From NCBI GenBank assembly GCA_024401355.1, contig JAKSLF010000007.1, positions 34,858 to 98,857 of the forward strand: a stretch of 64,000 nucleotides of DNA, given 5' to 3'. Below the pieces are notes generated by a model. The model saw nothing but the letters and a program-made list of their open reading frames with translations. It searched no databases and was not told the origin of the DNA. Below are positions 42,955 through 52,541 of this stretch, piece by piece. Source of the stretch: Bacteroidales bacterium (GTDB lineage Bacteria; Bacteroidota; Bacteroidia; Bacteroidales; Marinilabiliaceae). Within the stretch, counting starts at the first letter, position 1. Every line of letters starts with the position of its first letter. The position numbers and the translations under genes are program-made.

Positions 42955-43033
42955 GTTTATGTTATTATCGGTTTGAATTTTTTGTTTGTGCAAATTTATG
43001 CATTTTTTGTCATACTATTGTCGCTGTCTATAT

Positions 43034-43067
43034 AAAAAAAGGAGCCGGTATTTTTATTTCCAGCTCC
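43034..43067 (-). terminator. Terminator of the GH43-GH8 gene
   Basis: On the minus strand GGAGCTGG pairs with CCGGCTCC (one G-T pair) and is followed by seven T residues. Confidence 0.8.
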
Positions 43068-43096
43068 ATTCCAAGTTTATGTTGTTTGAATTCTTT

Positions 43097-45742
43097 TTAC
43101 TTCGAACCTTCTATCACACGGTAGTTGCCGCTCAGATGCATGAATGCAAACAATCGGAGTATGCCTTCGTAGTATGCATCAAAGTAGCCGCTTGGTGTTG
43201 GCTCATGCTTGTTGTTCCAGAATCTGTCGATAAACTCACGGCTCTTGCTGTGCGAACATACAAGTGAGAGTGCCGCACTTGTTGCTATGAAGCCTGGTGT
43301 ATGGCGCAATTCCTTGTAGCCGCCAGCTCCCATGATGTCTTCTGGTATTGTTCCGTCAATGTTATACTGGTCAAGGAATTTGTCTATGCCCTCGTTGTAG
43401 AGGAAGTTCTGCAGCTTGTTGCCGTATGCGTTCTGCCATTCCTTGTCCTTGCAAGCCCATGAGTAGTCAAGGGCTATGTTCATTGGCACGCGCCATGAGT
43501 CATATCTGAACACGTCACCCAGTGTGCGTCCTGTCTTCATCAGCGAACCGTCGTAGTTGCTGTAGTCTGGGTTTAGGCCAGTGACAGGGTGTATTGCCTT
43601 GTGGAGGTATTCGCGGCTTGCCTTGGCACATTCGTTCCAATAGTCGCTGCGTCCGTCCTTGGCATATTTTGCCCACACTTCATAGAATGCCGGAATGTGG
43701 TATGAAGGGTCTGTATAGTTGGCACCTGGCACAAATGTGATGAGCTTGGTCGCTTCGTCTATCAGTTTTGGCTGACCTTCCTTGCCCATTGCGCTGTCCA
43801 GTATATACTGTGCTTCCTTCAAGTAGTCGATGCCTGTGTTGTTGCCCCAGCGGTTTGAGGCGAAGATAAGGCTTGTGATGAAGTATAGCTCGCCGTCTGA
43901 TGCTGCACCGTATGCTCCACGCACTCCGTCTGGCGATACGCTCCACTTGAAGTAGCCCTTCATCTTGCCATCCTGCATCTGCATGTTGGTCTTCGCCCAG
44001 CGCCATAGCTTGTCAAACACGTCTTTCTTGTTGAGCTGTACGGCGATCATTAGTCCGTATGACATGCCCTCTGTTCTCGCGTCGTGGTTCTTCACGTCGC
44101 TGATGTATGCCATGTCGTCGCCCACTTCGAAGTATATCTTGTTCGGACCTGTGAACAATGCGTCATAGAGTTCCTGCAACTTCGCGTCTATCTGCTTCTG
44201 CGAGTAGCCCATCTCGGCAAAGAGATTGCGATACTGGTGTGTCTCCATTCCGCCTTTCTCCCAAGGTCTCAGCTGTGTTTTCGACATTACTGCAGCATGT
44301 AGTTCTGGCTGAAGGTCAAAGCCTATCCAGTCCACTGTTATCTCACTGCCGTCTTTGCTCTGCAATTTGATGTCTACAACTCCCTTTGGCGAACGGTTGA
44401 TAGGCAGTGTTATGATGCGGTAGTCTGCCGATGTAGGTATGTCTACAGTCGCTATTGTGCTAAATCCTGCTGTAAATTCCTTTGGCATCGGACGTCCGTG
44501 CCATGTAGGCAGTTTTGTTGTCAAGTCTGATATCACGAGTTTGCCTCCCTTGGGTGCCTTCGCTCTTACGCTGATTGTCGTCACTTCTTTGTTTCCAAAG
44601 TCTACGGCGTTGTATGTCGAGTATGCCTCTGTACCTGCGTATGTGAGCTGCCATCCCTCAAAGCGGTTGACGGTGTCCTTCTCGTTGATGAATGCCATCT
44701 TCACACCCTCTGCCTTGCTGTAGCGGTCAATCTGTATGTTGCTGCGTGCATCGGTCAGGCCTACGCCTCGCAGTGTTGGTATCACCTGATTGATTGTTCC
44801 GTCGGCGTTGAAGCTCAAGCTGTCGATGCATACCGAACGGCTCTTGTCAAAGTTTGGCGAGTAGTTGTTATGATGGTAGAAGAGGTACCACTGTCCCTTG
44901 TAGTTGACGATAGAGTGGTGGTTGGTCCAGCAGTCTGGCCACTCTTCCATGATCAGTCCCTTGTATTCGTATGGACCCATTGGGTTCTTGCTCATTGCGT
45001 ATGCCAGCACTTCTGTGTCCTTGCGTACGTATGGGTATGTCAGGTAGTAGTTTCCGTTATATTCAAAGGCAAACGGACCCTCTGCCTGACGTGATGGTAG
45101 ACCCTTGAGGCAGTTCACGCCCTTCATCACAAACTGGTGAGGACCAAATTTTACTGTGTCTGTCGGATTGTCTTCTGCCAGTTCTACGAGGTTGTCCTTC
45201 AGCTTTGCGCAGTTGCCTGCTCCCCAGAATATGTAGTTGTTGCCGTCGCTGGCCTGAAGCACACATGGGTCAATGCCGTTGATGCCCTCTATGTTCTTCT
45301 CTAGTACGGTGTATGGTCCTTCTGGCTTCTCTGCTACTGCCACACCAATGCCAAAGCCACGTCCCTGCTTTGTGGCGTCAGGAAAGTAGAAGTAGTATTT
45401 CCCGTCCTTGCCCTGTATGCAGTCTGGTGCCCACATACTATATGCTGTAGGGTTGCCCCATGGCACGTCTTTCTGGTCGATTATCTTGCCATGGTCTGCC
45501 CAGTCTGTCAGGTTATCCGATGAGAATACATGGTAGTCGTTCATGCAGAACCAGTCCTTGCGTGGATAGTCCTCTGCACTCATAGGAGGAATGTCGTGCG
45601 ATGGGAATAAGTAGATTTTTCCATTGAATAGTCGGGCTGTCGGATCGGCCGCAAACTGGTCACGTATGACTGGGTTCTGACCCATCATCTGTGTGCCGAG
45701 CAACATCATTCCGCCCAATAAGATTAGATTTTTGTGTTTCAT
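43097..45742 (-). CDS. GH43-(beta-sandwich)-GH8 bifunctional xylan enzyme
   Basis: An 881-residue fusion with a signal peptide (MMLLGTQMMGQ). Residues ~22-320 are a five-bladed GH43 domain: RDQFAADPTARLFNGKIYLF, YSMWAPDCIQGKDGKYYFYF and RQAEGPFAFEYNGNYYLTYP contain the acid residues. Residues ~340-480 form a beta-sandwich (CBM6-like) spacer. Residues ~485-875 are GH8, with ARTEGMSYGLMIAVQLNKK (general acid Glu) and AASDGELYFITSLIFA. GH8 members of this sort include reducing-end xylose-releasing exo-oligoxylanases; GH43 commonly gives beta-xylosidase or arabinofuranosidase. The two would act on the same xylo-oligosaccharides from both ends. Confidence 0.92.
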   Translation of the reverse strand: MKHKNLILLGGMMLLGTQMMGQNPVIRDQFAADPTARLFNGKIYLFPSHDIPPMSAEDYPRKDWFCMNDYHVFSSDNLTDWADHGKIIDQKDVPWGNPTAYSMWAPDCIQGKDGKYYFYFPDATKQGRGFGIGVAVAEKPEGPYTVLEKNIEGINGIDPCVLQASDGNNYIFWGAGNCAKLKDNLVELAEDNPTDTVKFGPHQFVMKGVNCLKGLPSRQAEGPFAFEYNGNYYLTYPYVRKDTEVLAYAMSKNPMGPYEYKGLIMEEWPDCWTNHHSIVNYKGQWYLFYHHNNYSPNFDKSRSVCIDSLSFNADGTINQVIPTLRGVGLTDARSNIQIDRYSKAEGVKMAFINEKDTVNRFEGWQLTYAGTEAYSTYNAVDFGNKEVTTISVRAKAPKGGKLVISDLTTKLPTWHGRPMPKEFTAGFSTIATVDIPTSADYRIITLPINRSPKGVVDIKLQSKDGSEITVDWIGFDLQPELHAAVMSKTQLRPWEKGGMETHQYRNLFAEMGYSQKQIDAKLQELYDALFTGPNKIYFEVGDDMAYISDVKNHDARTEGMSYGLMIAVQLNKKDVFDKLWRWAKTNMQMQDGKMKGYFKWSVSPDGVRGAYGAASDGELYFITSLIFASNRWGNNTGIDYLKEAQYILDSAMGKEGQPKLIDEATKLITFVPGANYTDPSYHIPAFYEVWAKYAKDGRSDYWNECAKASREYLHKAIHPVTGLNPDYSNYDGSLMKTGRTLGDVFRYDSWRVPMNIALDYSWACKDKEWQNAYGNKLQNFLYNEGIDKFLDQYNIDGTIPEDIMGAGGYKELRHTPGFIATSAALSLVCSHSKSREFIDRFWNNKHEPTPSGYFDAYYEGILRLFAFMHLSGNYRVIEGSK

Positions 45743-45762
45743 TTTACTGTCTGGTTATATAA

Positions 45763-45811
45763 ATATCACCGAATAAAAGTTGGCCTTGGCTTTCGTTTTA
45801 TCCGGTGATAT
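45763..45811 (-). terminator. Hairpin after the GH43 arabinanase-like gene
   Basis: ATATCACCG.ATAAAA pairs with TTTTAT.CGGTGATAT, a 15-bp stem with one mismatch; weak T run on the minus strand. Confidence 0.6.
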
Positions 45812-45849
45812 GAGTTTTTCTCTATGCGTTGTCTCTTTTGCTTGACTGT

Positions 45850-47307
45850 TTATCGCTGCTCGTTGAGGTTCCACTTGCAGTTGTCGTTCTTGAAGTCGAA
45901 TTCAGCAAGTGTTGGTGTACTGTCGGCGATTGATACGAGGCAGCGCTTCTTGCCTTTAGCCTCCGACTTAGGCATGATTCTGTATGTGCCGTCTGTCATT
46001 TGGTCTATCTGCCAAAGCTGCTCGTCTGTCTTGTCAAACTTAGGTGTTGTGATGACGTTGCCCTCCTTTGTTGCTGTGAGTGCACGATCTGTTCCTTCGA
46101 TGGTAATCTTGTAGTATGGCTGGCCAAGGAAACCACCTACACCCTCTACTGCTGTGATTGTCCACTTCTGATGTGGACGTACCATGAAGTCACCATTTCT
46201 TACGCCAATCTCGTCGGCTGGCCATTCGTCCTTCACCTGCTCGAGGGTCTGCATTGGTATAGGCTTAATCTCACGCTTCTCGTTAGGATTGAACCAACGC
46301 ATACGACCTCCTTCGATTCTCTTGAAGTCTACTGCAAGCTCAAGCGCGTAGCCATGACGTGCCGACTCCACTTCGTATGTGCCTTCTCTGAACTTCTCGC
46401 CTGCCACTGGCCAACCGTTCTTCCACAACAATGGACGGATGCCAAGCACGCTGTAGCCGTTCATGTCAAAGTCTGCCTCAAAGTGGCATGACATCTTCTC
46501 TACGCCCTCAGCAACTATTGTGCGGCCGAAGTGACCAGGGCCTACTACTTTGTCGTGGGCAGCAATCACCATCTTGCCACCACCCTGAAGCATCGGACGA
46601 CCAAGGTTGTCTACGTATGGACCTGTTACGTTGCGCGAACGACCACATACGATGTTGTATGTCGAGTTGACACCGTCGCAGCATGTGCCGTGTGTGCCAA
46701 GGAGGTAATACCATCCGTCTCTATATATAAGGTCTGTTGCTTCACAGTCAATTGCTACGTCTACTGCCTCATTGCCCTCAACGCGCTTACCTGTCTCTGG
46801 GTCAAGCTCTACGATGCGGATGTTGCCGAAGTATGTGCCATAGCTCAGCCACAGACGACCTGTTGTAGGGTCCAAAAGCAAACCTGCATCGATGGCGTCA
46901 CAGTCTTCACCGTCTACCGAACTTGCTACGATTACCTTCTCTGTGAACTTGAAGTCTGGCGATTTGGGGTCGAGTGTCTTGTTCCACATTGTCAACACGT
47001 CACCGCTGTGTGTGCCACCAAGTCCACCACCTGTAGCCGACCATGCAAAGAGGTATCTGTCGCCTATTTTTATTACGTCAGGTGCCGCACCACGGTTAGG
47101 GCGTATAGCACCGCTGTGCCATGTGTAGCCACCGTCTTCCGACATGATTCCGTTCTCGCCTGTTCCGTATGTATACCACACTCCGTCACACTCCTGAAGT
47201 GTTGCTGGGTCGTGGATAAATGGTTCGCCTACTTGTGCGTTTGCCTCACCCATTGCTAGCATCGACGATGCTATGAGGGCTGCATTGAGTATATTTCTCT
47301 TTTTCAT
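45850..47307 (-). CDS. GH43 arabinanase/arabinofuranosidase-like enzyme with ricin-type C-terminus
   Basis: A 485-residue secreted enzyme (signal ending GEANAQ). The GH43 propeller shows EPFIHDPATLQECDGVWYTY, APDVIKIGDRYLFAWSATGG, DAIDAGLLLDPTTGRLWLSY and CEATDLIYRDGWYYLLGTHG (acid Asp and Glu positions). This set resembles endo-1,5-alpha-L-arabinanase subfamilies. The last ~130 residues (HQKWTITAVEGVGGFLGQPY ... DEQLWQIDQMTDGTYRIMPK) look like a ricin-type or RICIN-like lectin fold. It lies 27 bp behind the 246-residue protein gene and is likely co-transcribed with it. Confidence 0.9.
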   Translation of the reverse strand: MKKRNILNAALIASSMLAMGEANAQVGEPFIHDPATLQECDGVWYTYGTGENGIMSEDGGYTWHSGAIRPNRGAAPDVIKIGDRYLFAWSATGGGLGGTHSGDVLTMWNKTLDPKSPDFKFTEKVIVASSVDGEDCDAIDAGLLLDPTTGRLWLSYGTYFGNIRIVELDPETGKRVEGNEAVDVAIDCEATDLIYRDGWYYLLGTHGTCCDGVNSTYNIVCGRSRNVTGPYVDNLGRPMLQGGGKMVIAAHDKVVGPGHFGRTIVAEGVEKMSCHFEADFDMNGYSVLGIRPLLWKNGWPVAGEKFREGTYEVESARHGYALELAVDFKRIEGGRMRWFNPNEKREIKPIPMQTLEQVKDEWPADEIGVRNGDFMVRPHQKWTITAVEGVGGFLGQPYYKITIEGTDRALTATKEGNVITTPKFDKTDEQLWQIDQMTDGTYRIMPKSEAKGKKRCLVSIADSTPTLAEFDFKNDNCKWNLNEQR

Positions 47308-47334
47308 TTCTTTCTTCTTGTTAGTTGGAATTTT

Positions 47335-48075
47335 TTACTTGATGTTGATACCACTTGTAATTGCCTTGCCGTTCTCGTCTGCAAAGCGTACGCAGAAGTC
47401 GGTCATGCCTGGGCCGTTGATGATGGCGCCACGTATGATGTTCTCGCCCTTCTTGAGGTTGATTCTTTCTGACATGCAGTCATCGGCTACCATACGGCGG
47501 TCACCCGAGAGTATCAAGGTCTCATTGCCGTTGATCCACCACTTTGATGCTGAGTTTGAACCTACCGACAGACGCACGTTCTCCATATCCTGGTCACAGT
47601 TGATCACTGTCACTACCCAGTAGATGACACCATAGAGTCGCTTTGTCTGATATTCACCAAAGCGCATCAACTTCAAGTTGTATGTCTTGCTGTCAATCTT
47701 GTGCCACTTGAGTGTCTCGTTCTTGAATGTTCTCTTGATCTGGCTTGGATCCTGCATTCTGCGGAAGTCAGCTGGCATCTCTACTATCTCTGCTATGGCC
47801 TTCACCTTGTCGCCATCCTTTGGCAAACATGTCATCTGACCTTTGAAATATTCCTTTGCGAATACTTCGTGCAGATAGCTGTCAACAAATGGTGTGTTCG
47901 AATGGTTCGGCTTGCTGATAGGCTCGAGTACGGTCCATCGGCGAATGAAGCCTTCGTTGTCCAGCGACATAGGTGCTGGTGTCGACGCAGTGAAGTACTT
48001 CTCCTGCGCCATCGCTTTTCCGCCAAAGAGCGAAAGCAGCGATACTGCAAATACTAATGCAATTGATTTTTTCAT
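47335..48075 (-). CDS. Secreted protein of unknown function linked to xylan-degradation genes
   Basis: A 246-residue exported protein (signal ending GGKAMAQ). After TASTPAPMSLDNEGFIRRWT the first half is beta-rich. The second half (SASKWWINGNETLILSGDRR, then CMSERINLKKGENIIRGAII and NGPGMTDFCVRFADENGKAI) resembles the jelly-roll accessory domains found in front of esterases and other enzymes in Bacteroidetes polysaccharide clusters. No catalytic residues are apparent. It precedes the GH43 gene by 27 bp, so it may be a glycan-binding partner. Confidence 0.7.
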   Translation of the reverse strand: MKKSIALVFAVSLLSLFGGKAMAQEKYFTASTPAPMSLDNEGFIRRWTVLEPISKPNHSNTPFVDSYLHEVFAKEYFKGQMTCLPKDGDKVKAIAEIVEMPADFRRMQDPSQIKRTFKNETLKWHKIDSKTYNLKLMRFGEYQTKRLYGVIYWVVTVINCDQDMENVRLSVGSNSASKWWINGNETLILSGDRRMVADDCMSERINLKKGENIIRGAIINGPGMTDFCVRFADENGKAITSGINIK

Positions 48076-48194
48076 AATTAATTAAGGTTAATATACTATT
48101 TATGTATAGTAGTTTGATAATTTTACTTAATGATTGTAAATTTAGCGCAAAGGTAATTAAACGAGTTTTAATATCCAATTATTTCTTCGCTTTA

Positions 48195-50150
48195 TTATTC
48201 TATAAAGATTTCCTTTATCTCTACTGGCTTCCCTCCGTAGGTCCATATACCTATTATTGTAATGTTCGTTACATCGAGTTTGTTGCCGTCGCTCTTGGTC
48301 ATGTTCTCGCTTAGCTCTATCACGGCTTCTCTGTTCTTGAAGTTCACTTCCTTGGCTCCTCCCCAGTATCCGCCGCCGTCAAATATTCTCAGCGACGCTC
48401 CTGCCGAGTCGTCTGTTCCGTTACCCAGACGGCATACTATCTTGCTGAAGTTTTTCAAGTTGAGCCCTGGTGAATATTGCCATCCAGCAAAGCCATATTT
48501 CCCTGTCACGAAGGTTTTGGTCTCTTTGTCAAATGTTCCCTCCTCCCAGATGCTCGGGTTGAATTTGCTGAAGTCAAATGGATTGAATTCTTCTACGACT
48601 ATCTCTATCGTCTTCTCTGCTCCCAGTGCCCTGACGGTCATTGTCGTCTTGCCGGCTTTTATGGCCTCTATCTGTTCGCCGTCCAGTTTTGCTATGCTCT
48701 TGTCGGCTATGCTTATCTCTGCTCCTGTCATTATCGGCGCTATGCGTGTGCCGTTCAGTGCGTTGGCTATGATTCTCTTCGTGCCGCCTTTCTGCAGTGT
48801 CAGCTGCCCGTTCACTGCTCCACCTATGGCTATCGCTTGCGCACTCTCTGGCTGTATGCGTCCAGCGGCATAGTCTTCATACCAGTGGAATATCTGCCAT
48901 GGGCATCCCCTCTGGTCGTTCCAGTAGTTCTCTATGGCACCTTCCTTGCCATATTTTCCAAAGTCGGCTAGGTCGTTCGGTGCCGTGAATAGTATGTAGC
49001 TGACGTTGCCCGTCTCTTCTACGAGCCATTTGAAGTTTGCTCCGAAGCCATGTCCGCCTGCTTCGCCCGTGACGCTCTTGCCCCACGATTTGTTATACAT
49101 CTCTGGTGCCCAGTCCATCTCGGTCACCATGATTGGGGCTATCTTGGCTGCCGGAGCTATCTGCGCATCCCATCCTCCCTTGAACGACTCGAAACCACCG
49201 CCCCAGGCTCCTCCCAGTTCGGCACTCTCTTTCTCCGCGTCACTGCCATACCATCCTGGGTAGCAGTGTACTGCAAAGCCATAGTTGTCGTCGTTTATTT
49301 TGTATTTTGCATAGCCCGCATATTGGCTCTGGTAGCCTGTGCCTGGCACCCATATTATGTTCTTGGCGTTCTTGCGTATTAGGTCCACAAGGCTCTGCAT
49401 ATACTCTGTCAGCGCCTTGTTGTGCGAGTCGTCGTTACCTCCGGCCACTCCGTTGGCGTCTTTTATCTGGCGTGGCTCGTTTACTAGCTCAAACATCACG
49501 TCCATGTTGTTACATAGCTTCGGATGCCTGCTTATGTTGGTCCATAGCCTTGTCAGTACTTGATGAAACTGGTCGTCCTTGGCTAGGCATTCCGGTGCCG
49601 AGTAGCCCGGCATCAATATTACATATAGTCCTTTCGATATGCAGTATTCCACCATCGGCACGAATACTTCGTCAAGATATTTCTTGAATAGCGTCTCGTT
49701 GAAGTCTTCATACTCCTGTCTCGAGGTAGGGTAGGGCCTCGATCTGCTCAGGCTCCAGTACGGGTCCATGTGCAGGCGCATGAAGTCCATCTTCCATCCG
49801 CTCTCCAGTATCCTGTCTATCTCGTTTTGGTTATATCTCAGGCACTCTGCCACGTTGTAGTCACCCCAGCTATGCTTGCCCCATGCGTCACCGTTAAACC
49901 ATGGGCTGTATGTCTGCCAAAATCCGTGCAGGTTGATGTGCTTGCCGCTCTCGTCCACTAGCCAACGTCCGTCGGTGTGCAGCATCGGCAGTGTATGGTT
50001 TATCGCTATGTTTACTGGCTCGTCTTCGTTGACGATAGGTTCCTCTGGAGTCTCCGTGCCAGGTTTGTCGTTGGGGTTTATGTCGTCCTTCTCCTTGTCA
50101 CATGCCGTCATTATCAGGCCAGCTATGATTAAAAAAAATACTTTCTTCAT
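48195..50150 (-). CDS. GH5 family endo-glycanase lipoprotein with Ig-like and C-terminal binding domains
   Basis: A 651-residue protein with lipoprotein signal (GLIMTACDK) and a Pro/Glu-rich linker. The GH5 barrel (~55-430) has HINLHGFWQTYSPWFNGDAW, the acid/base Glu in DVMFELVNEPRQIKD and the nucleophile Glu in APIMVTEMDWAPEM. An Ig-like segment (~445-525, KAGKTTMTVRALGAEKTIEI) and a ~120-residue beta-sandwich (GLNLKNFSKIVCRLGNGTDD...) follow. Likely targets are glucan or mannan; the subfamily is not clear from motifs. As a surface lipoprotein it would act outside the cell. Farthest upstream gene of the minus-strand hydrolase group. Confidence 0.88.
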   Translation of the reverse strand: MKKVFFLIIAGLIMTACDKEKDDINPNDKPGTETPEEPIVNEDEPVNIAINHTLPMLHTDGRWLVDESGKHINLHGFWQTYSPWFNGDAWGKHSWGDYNVAECLRYNQNEIDRILESGWKMDFMRLHMDPYWSLSRSRPYPTSRQEYEDFNETLFKKYLDEVFVPMVEYCISKGLYVILMPGYSAPECLAKDDQFHQVLTRLWTNISRHPKLCNNMDVMFELVNEPRQIKDANGVAGGNDDSHNKALTEYMQSLVDLIRKNAKNIIWVPGTGYQSQYAGYAKYKINDDNYGFAVHCYPGWYGSDAEKESAELGGAWGGGFESFKGGWDAQIAPAAKIAPIMVTEMDWAPEMYNKSWGKSVTGEAGGHGFGANFKWLVEETGNVSYILFTAPNDLADFGKYGKEGAIENYWNDQRGCPWQIFHWYEDYAAGRIQPESAQAIAIGGAVNGQLTLQKGGTKRIIANALNGTRIAPIMTGAEISIADKSIAKLDGEQIEAIKAGKTTMTVRALGAEKTIEIVVEEFNPFDFSKFNPSIWEEGTFDKETKTFVTGKYGFAGWQYSPGLNLKNFSKIVCRLGNGTDDSAGASLRIFDGGGYWGGAKEVNFKNREAVIELSENMTKSDGNKLDVTNITIIGIWTYGGKPVEIKEIFIE

Positions 50151-50292
50151 TTGTCGTCTCTTGGTGTTTTTACATGTGCTTTCTGCAAAGATAGATTATT
50201 TTTTCCACAATTCTATGTAAATATTTGTAGATTTCTGTTTACATTTGCAACACCCTATTAAAAATGATTAAAACGAAAGGACGATAATAATT

Positions 50293-51915
50293 ATGGAAAA
50301 GAGACTTCTTCTCGGTGACGAAGCTGTGGCACTCGGTGCCATTCATGCCGGATTGAGCGGTGTCTATGCCTATCCTGGCACTCCGTCAACTGAGATCACC
50401 GAATTTATTCAGACTAATAAGGAAGCTAAGGAACGTAATATACGCAGCCGCTGGTGCACCAACGAGAAGACTGCCATGGAGGCTGCTCTCGGCATGAGCT
50501 ACTGCGGCAAGCGTGCTCTTGTCTGCATGAAGCATGTGGGCATGAATGTCTGCGCCGACGCTTTTGTTAATAGTGCTGTAACGGGTGTCAACGGCGGTGT
50601 CGTTGTCCTCGCTGCCGACGATCCTTCGATGCACTCTAGCCAGAACGAACAGGATAGCCGCTTCTATGGCAAGTTCGCTATGGTGCCTGTCTTCGAGCCT
50701 AGCAACCAGCAGGAGGCTTATGATATGATGAGTCGCGCGTTCGACCTCTCCGAGAAGCTTCACGAACCGGTTCTCATGCGTGTAGTCACTCGTCTCGCAC
50801 ACAGCCGCGCAGCTGTCGAAATCCGACAGGCTAAACAGCAGAATGCTCTCAACCCTTCAACCGACAATTCTCACTGGGTGCTCCTCCCTGGCAATGCTCG
50901 CCGCAACTATGCCGAGCTCATCCAGAAGCAGGGCGATATGCTCCAGGCTAGCTATGATGCCGAAACCAACGATATGATCTCTATCAGCAACAGCGACAAG
51001 GGCAGCTGGAAGGGTGTCGTCGCCTGTGGTATTGGTTACAACTATGTGCGTGAGGCTCTCGCCTCTGGCGCTACTGATGATAATTTCGCTATTCTCAAGG
51101 TCACTCAGTATCCTCTCCCCGAGGATGGCGTCCGTCAGCTTGCACAGATGTGCAGCGAGATTCTCGTTGTCGAGGACGGCCAGCCTGTGGTCGAGGATGA
51201 TGTCAAGAAGCTCCTCGGAGCCGACTTTAAGGTCGAGGGCCGTCTTACCGGACGTCTGCCTCGTGCCGGCGAACTCAACCCTGATAATGTGGCTCTCGGT
51301 CTCGGCATGGAGAACAAGCCTGTCTACGATACTGCCAAGAATCTTGCACCACGCCCTCCTCAGCTCTGTCAGGGATGCGGCCACCGCGATGTCTATACCG
51401 CTCTCGGCGAGGTGGTCAAGGAGTATGAAAATGCTCGCGTATTCGGCGATATCGGTTGTTACACTCTCGGAGCTCTCCCTCCTTTCAAGGCTCTCGCTAG
51501 CTGCGTCGACATGGGCGCCAGCATCACGATGGCCAAGGGCGCTGCCGACGCTGGCCTCTGGCCTGCAATCGCTGTCATCGGCGACTCCACTTTCACGCAT
51601 AGCGGCATGACTGGTCTTCTCGATGCGGTCAACGACAATAGCAATGTCACTATCATCATCAGCGACAACCTCACTACTGGCATGACTGGCGGGCAGGATA
51701 GTGCCGGACTCAATAAGTATGAGGCTATTTGCCTCGGACTGGGTGTCGATCCCGATCATGTCAAGGTCGTTGTGCCTCTGCCTAAGAATATGCCTGAAAT
51801 CACTCAGACTCTCCGCGACGAGATTAACTACAAGGGTGTCAGTGTCATCATCCCTCGACGCGAGTGCATACAGACTGCGGCTCGCCACGCCCGTGAAAAG
51901 GCAAAGAAACAATAA
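50293..51915 (+). CDS. iorA: Indolepyruvate:ferredoxin oxidoreductase, alpha subunit
   Basis: A 540-residue TPP enzyme subunit oxidising arylpyruvates to arylacetyl-CoA. The N-terminal pyrimidine domain has YAYPGTPSTEITEFIQTN and SRWCTNEKTAMEAALG, and the TPP domain has QLCQGCGHRDVYTALGEV, GDIGCYTLGALPPFK and AVIGDSTFTHSGMTG. The protein ends soon after VSVIIPRRECIQTA. The C-terminal 2x[4Fe-4S] ferredoxin domain of classical IorA (four-Cys motifs) is therefore absent, so electrons must pass to a separate carrier. iorB follows after 14 bp and a CoA ligase after that. Confidence 0.93.
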   Translation: MEKRLLLGDEAVALGAIHAGLSGVYAYPGTPSTEITEFIQTNKEAKERNIRSRWCTNEKTAMEAALGMSYCGKRALVCMKHVGMNVCADAFVNSAVTGVNGGVVVLAADDPSMHSSQNEQDSRFYGKFAMVPVFEPSNQQEAYDMMSRAFDLSEKLHEPVLMRVVTRLAHSRAAVEIRQAKQQNALNPSTDNSHWVLLPGNARRNYAELIQKQGDMLQASYDAETNDMISISNSDKGSWKGVVACGIGYNYVREALASGATDDNFAILKVTQYPLPEDGVRQLAQMCSEILVVEDGQPVVEDDVKKLLGADFKVEGRLTGRLPRAGELNPDNVALGLGMENKPVYDTAKNLAPRPPQLCQGCGHRDVYTALGEVVKEYENARVFGDIGCYTLGALPPFKALASCVDMGASITMAKGAADAGLWPAIAVIGDSTFTHSGMTGLLDAVNDNSNVTIIISDNLTTGMTGGQDSAGLNKYEAICLGLGVDPDHVKVVVPLPKNMPEITQTLRDEINYKGVSVIIPRRECIQTAARHAREKAKKQ

Positions 51916-51929
51916 TAGCTATTAATGTC

Positions 51930-52502
51930 ATGAAGAAAGATATAATATTGTGCGGTGTCGGCGGACAAGGCATCCTCTCCATCGCAACTATCATAGGTGA
52001 AGCTGCTACTGAGGCTGGCATCCAGCTCAAGCAGGCCGAGGTTCACGGCATGAGCCAGCGCGGAGGTGACGTACAGAGCAACCTCCGACTCTCTACCGAT
52101 ACTATCTGGAGCGACCAGATCCCTACAGGACAGACTGATGTCATCATCAGCATGGAGCCCATGGAGGCTCTCCGATACCTCCCTTATCTCGGGCCTAAGG
52201 GCGTTATCGTCACTAGCAGCAAGACGTTCGTCAATATTCCTAACTATCCCGACGAAGCCGCTCTCAAGGCCGAACTCGCCGACCTCCCTAACGTACAGCT
52301 CGAAATAGAGGAGATCGCTGCCGAACTCAAGAGCCCTAAGAGTGCCAATATGGTTCTCCTCGGTATGGCTGCTCCTTATATTGAGATTCTCTCGGTCGAG
52401 CAGCTCCGCAAGGCTGTCTCTGTTATCTTCGCTCGCAAGGGCGAGGCTGTCGTTGAGGCCAACCTCAAGGCTTTCGACCGTGGTGTTGAAGCCGCTAAGT
52501 AA
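51930..52502 (+). CDS. iorB: Indolepyruvate:ferredoxin oxidoreductase, beta subunit
   Basis: A 190-residue partner of IorA of the gamma-type 2-oxoacid oxidoreductase fold. KKDIILCGVGGQGILSIATI is the typical start, then EVHGMSQRGGDVQSNLRLS and DVIISMEPMEALRYLPYL. It completes the CoA-dependent oxidoreductase. The short gaps to iorA (14 bp) and the CoA ligase (39 bp) indicate one transcript. Confidence 0.94.
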   Translation: MKKDIILCGVGGQGILSIATIIGEAATEAGIQLKQAEVHGMSQRGGDVQSNLRLSTDTIWSDQIPTGQTDVIISMEPMEALRYLPYLGPKGVIVTSSKTFVNIPNYPDEAALKAELADLPNVQLEIEEIAAELKSPKSANMVLLGMAAPYIEILSVEQLRKAVSVIFARKGEAVVEANLKAFDRGVEAAK

Positions 52503-52541
52503 TGATAAATGATGTTTCATAATTTGTAATTCATAATTGTA

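Noticed and set aside
50857-51912. Long minus-strand frame (351 codons) opposite iorA
   Set aside because: It is a shadow of the strongly biased codon use of iorA (C-ending codons leave the opposite strand open); the protein has no domain features.
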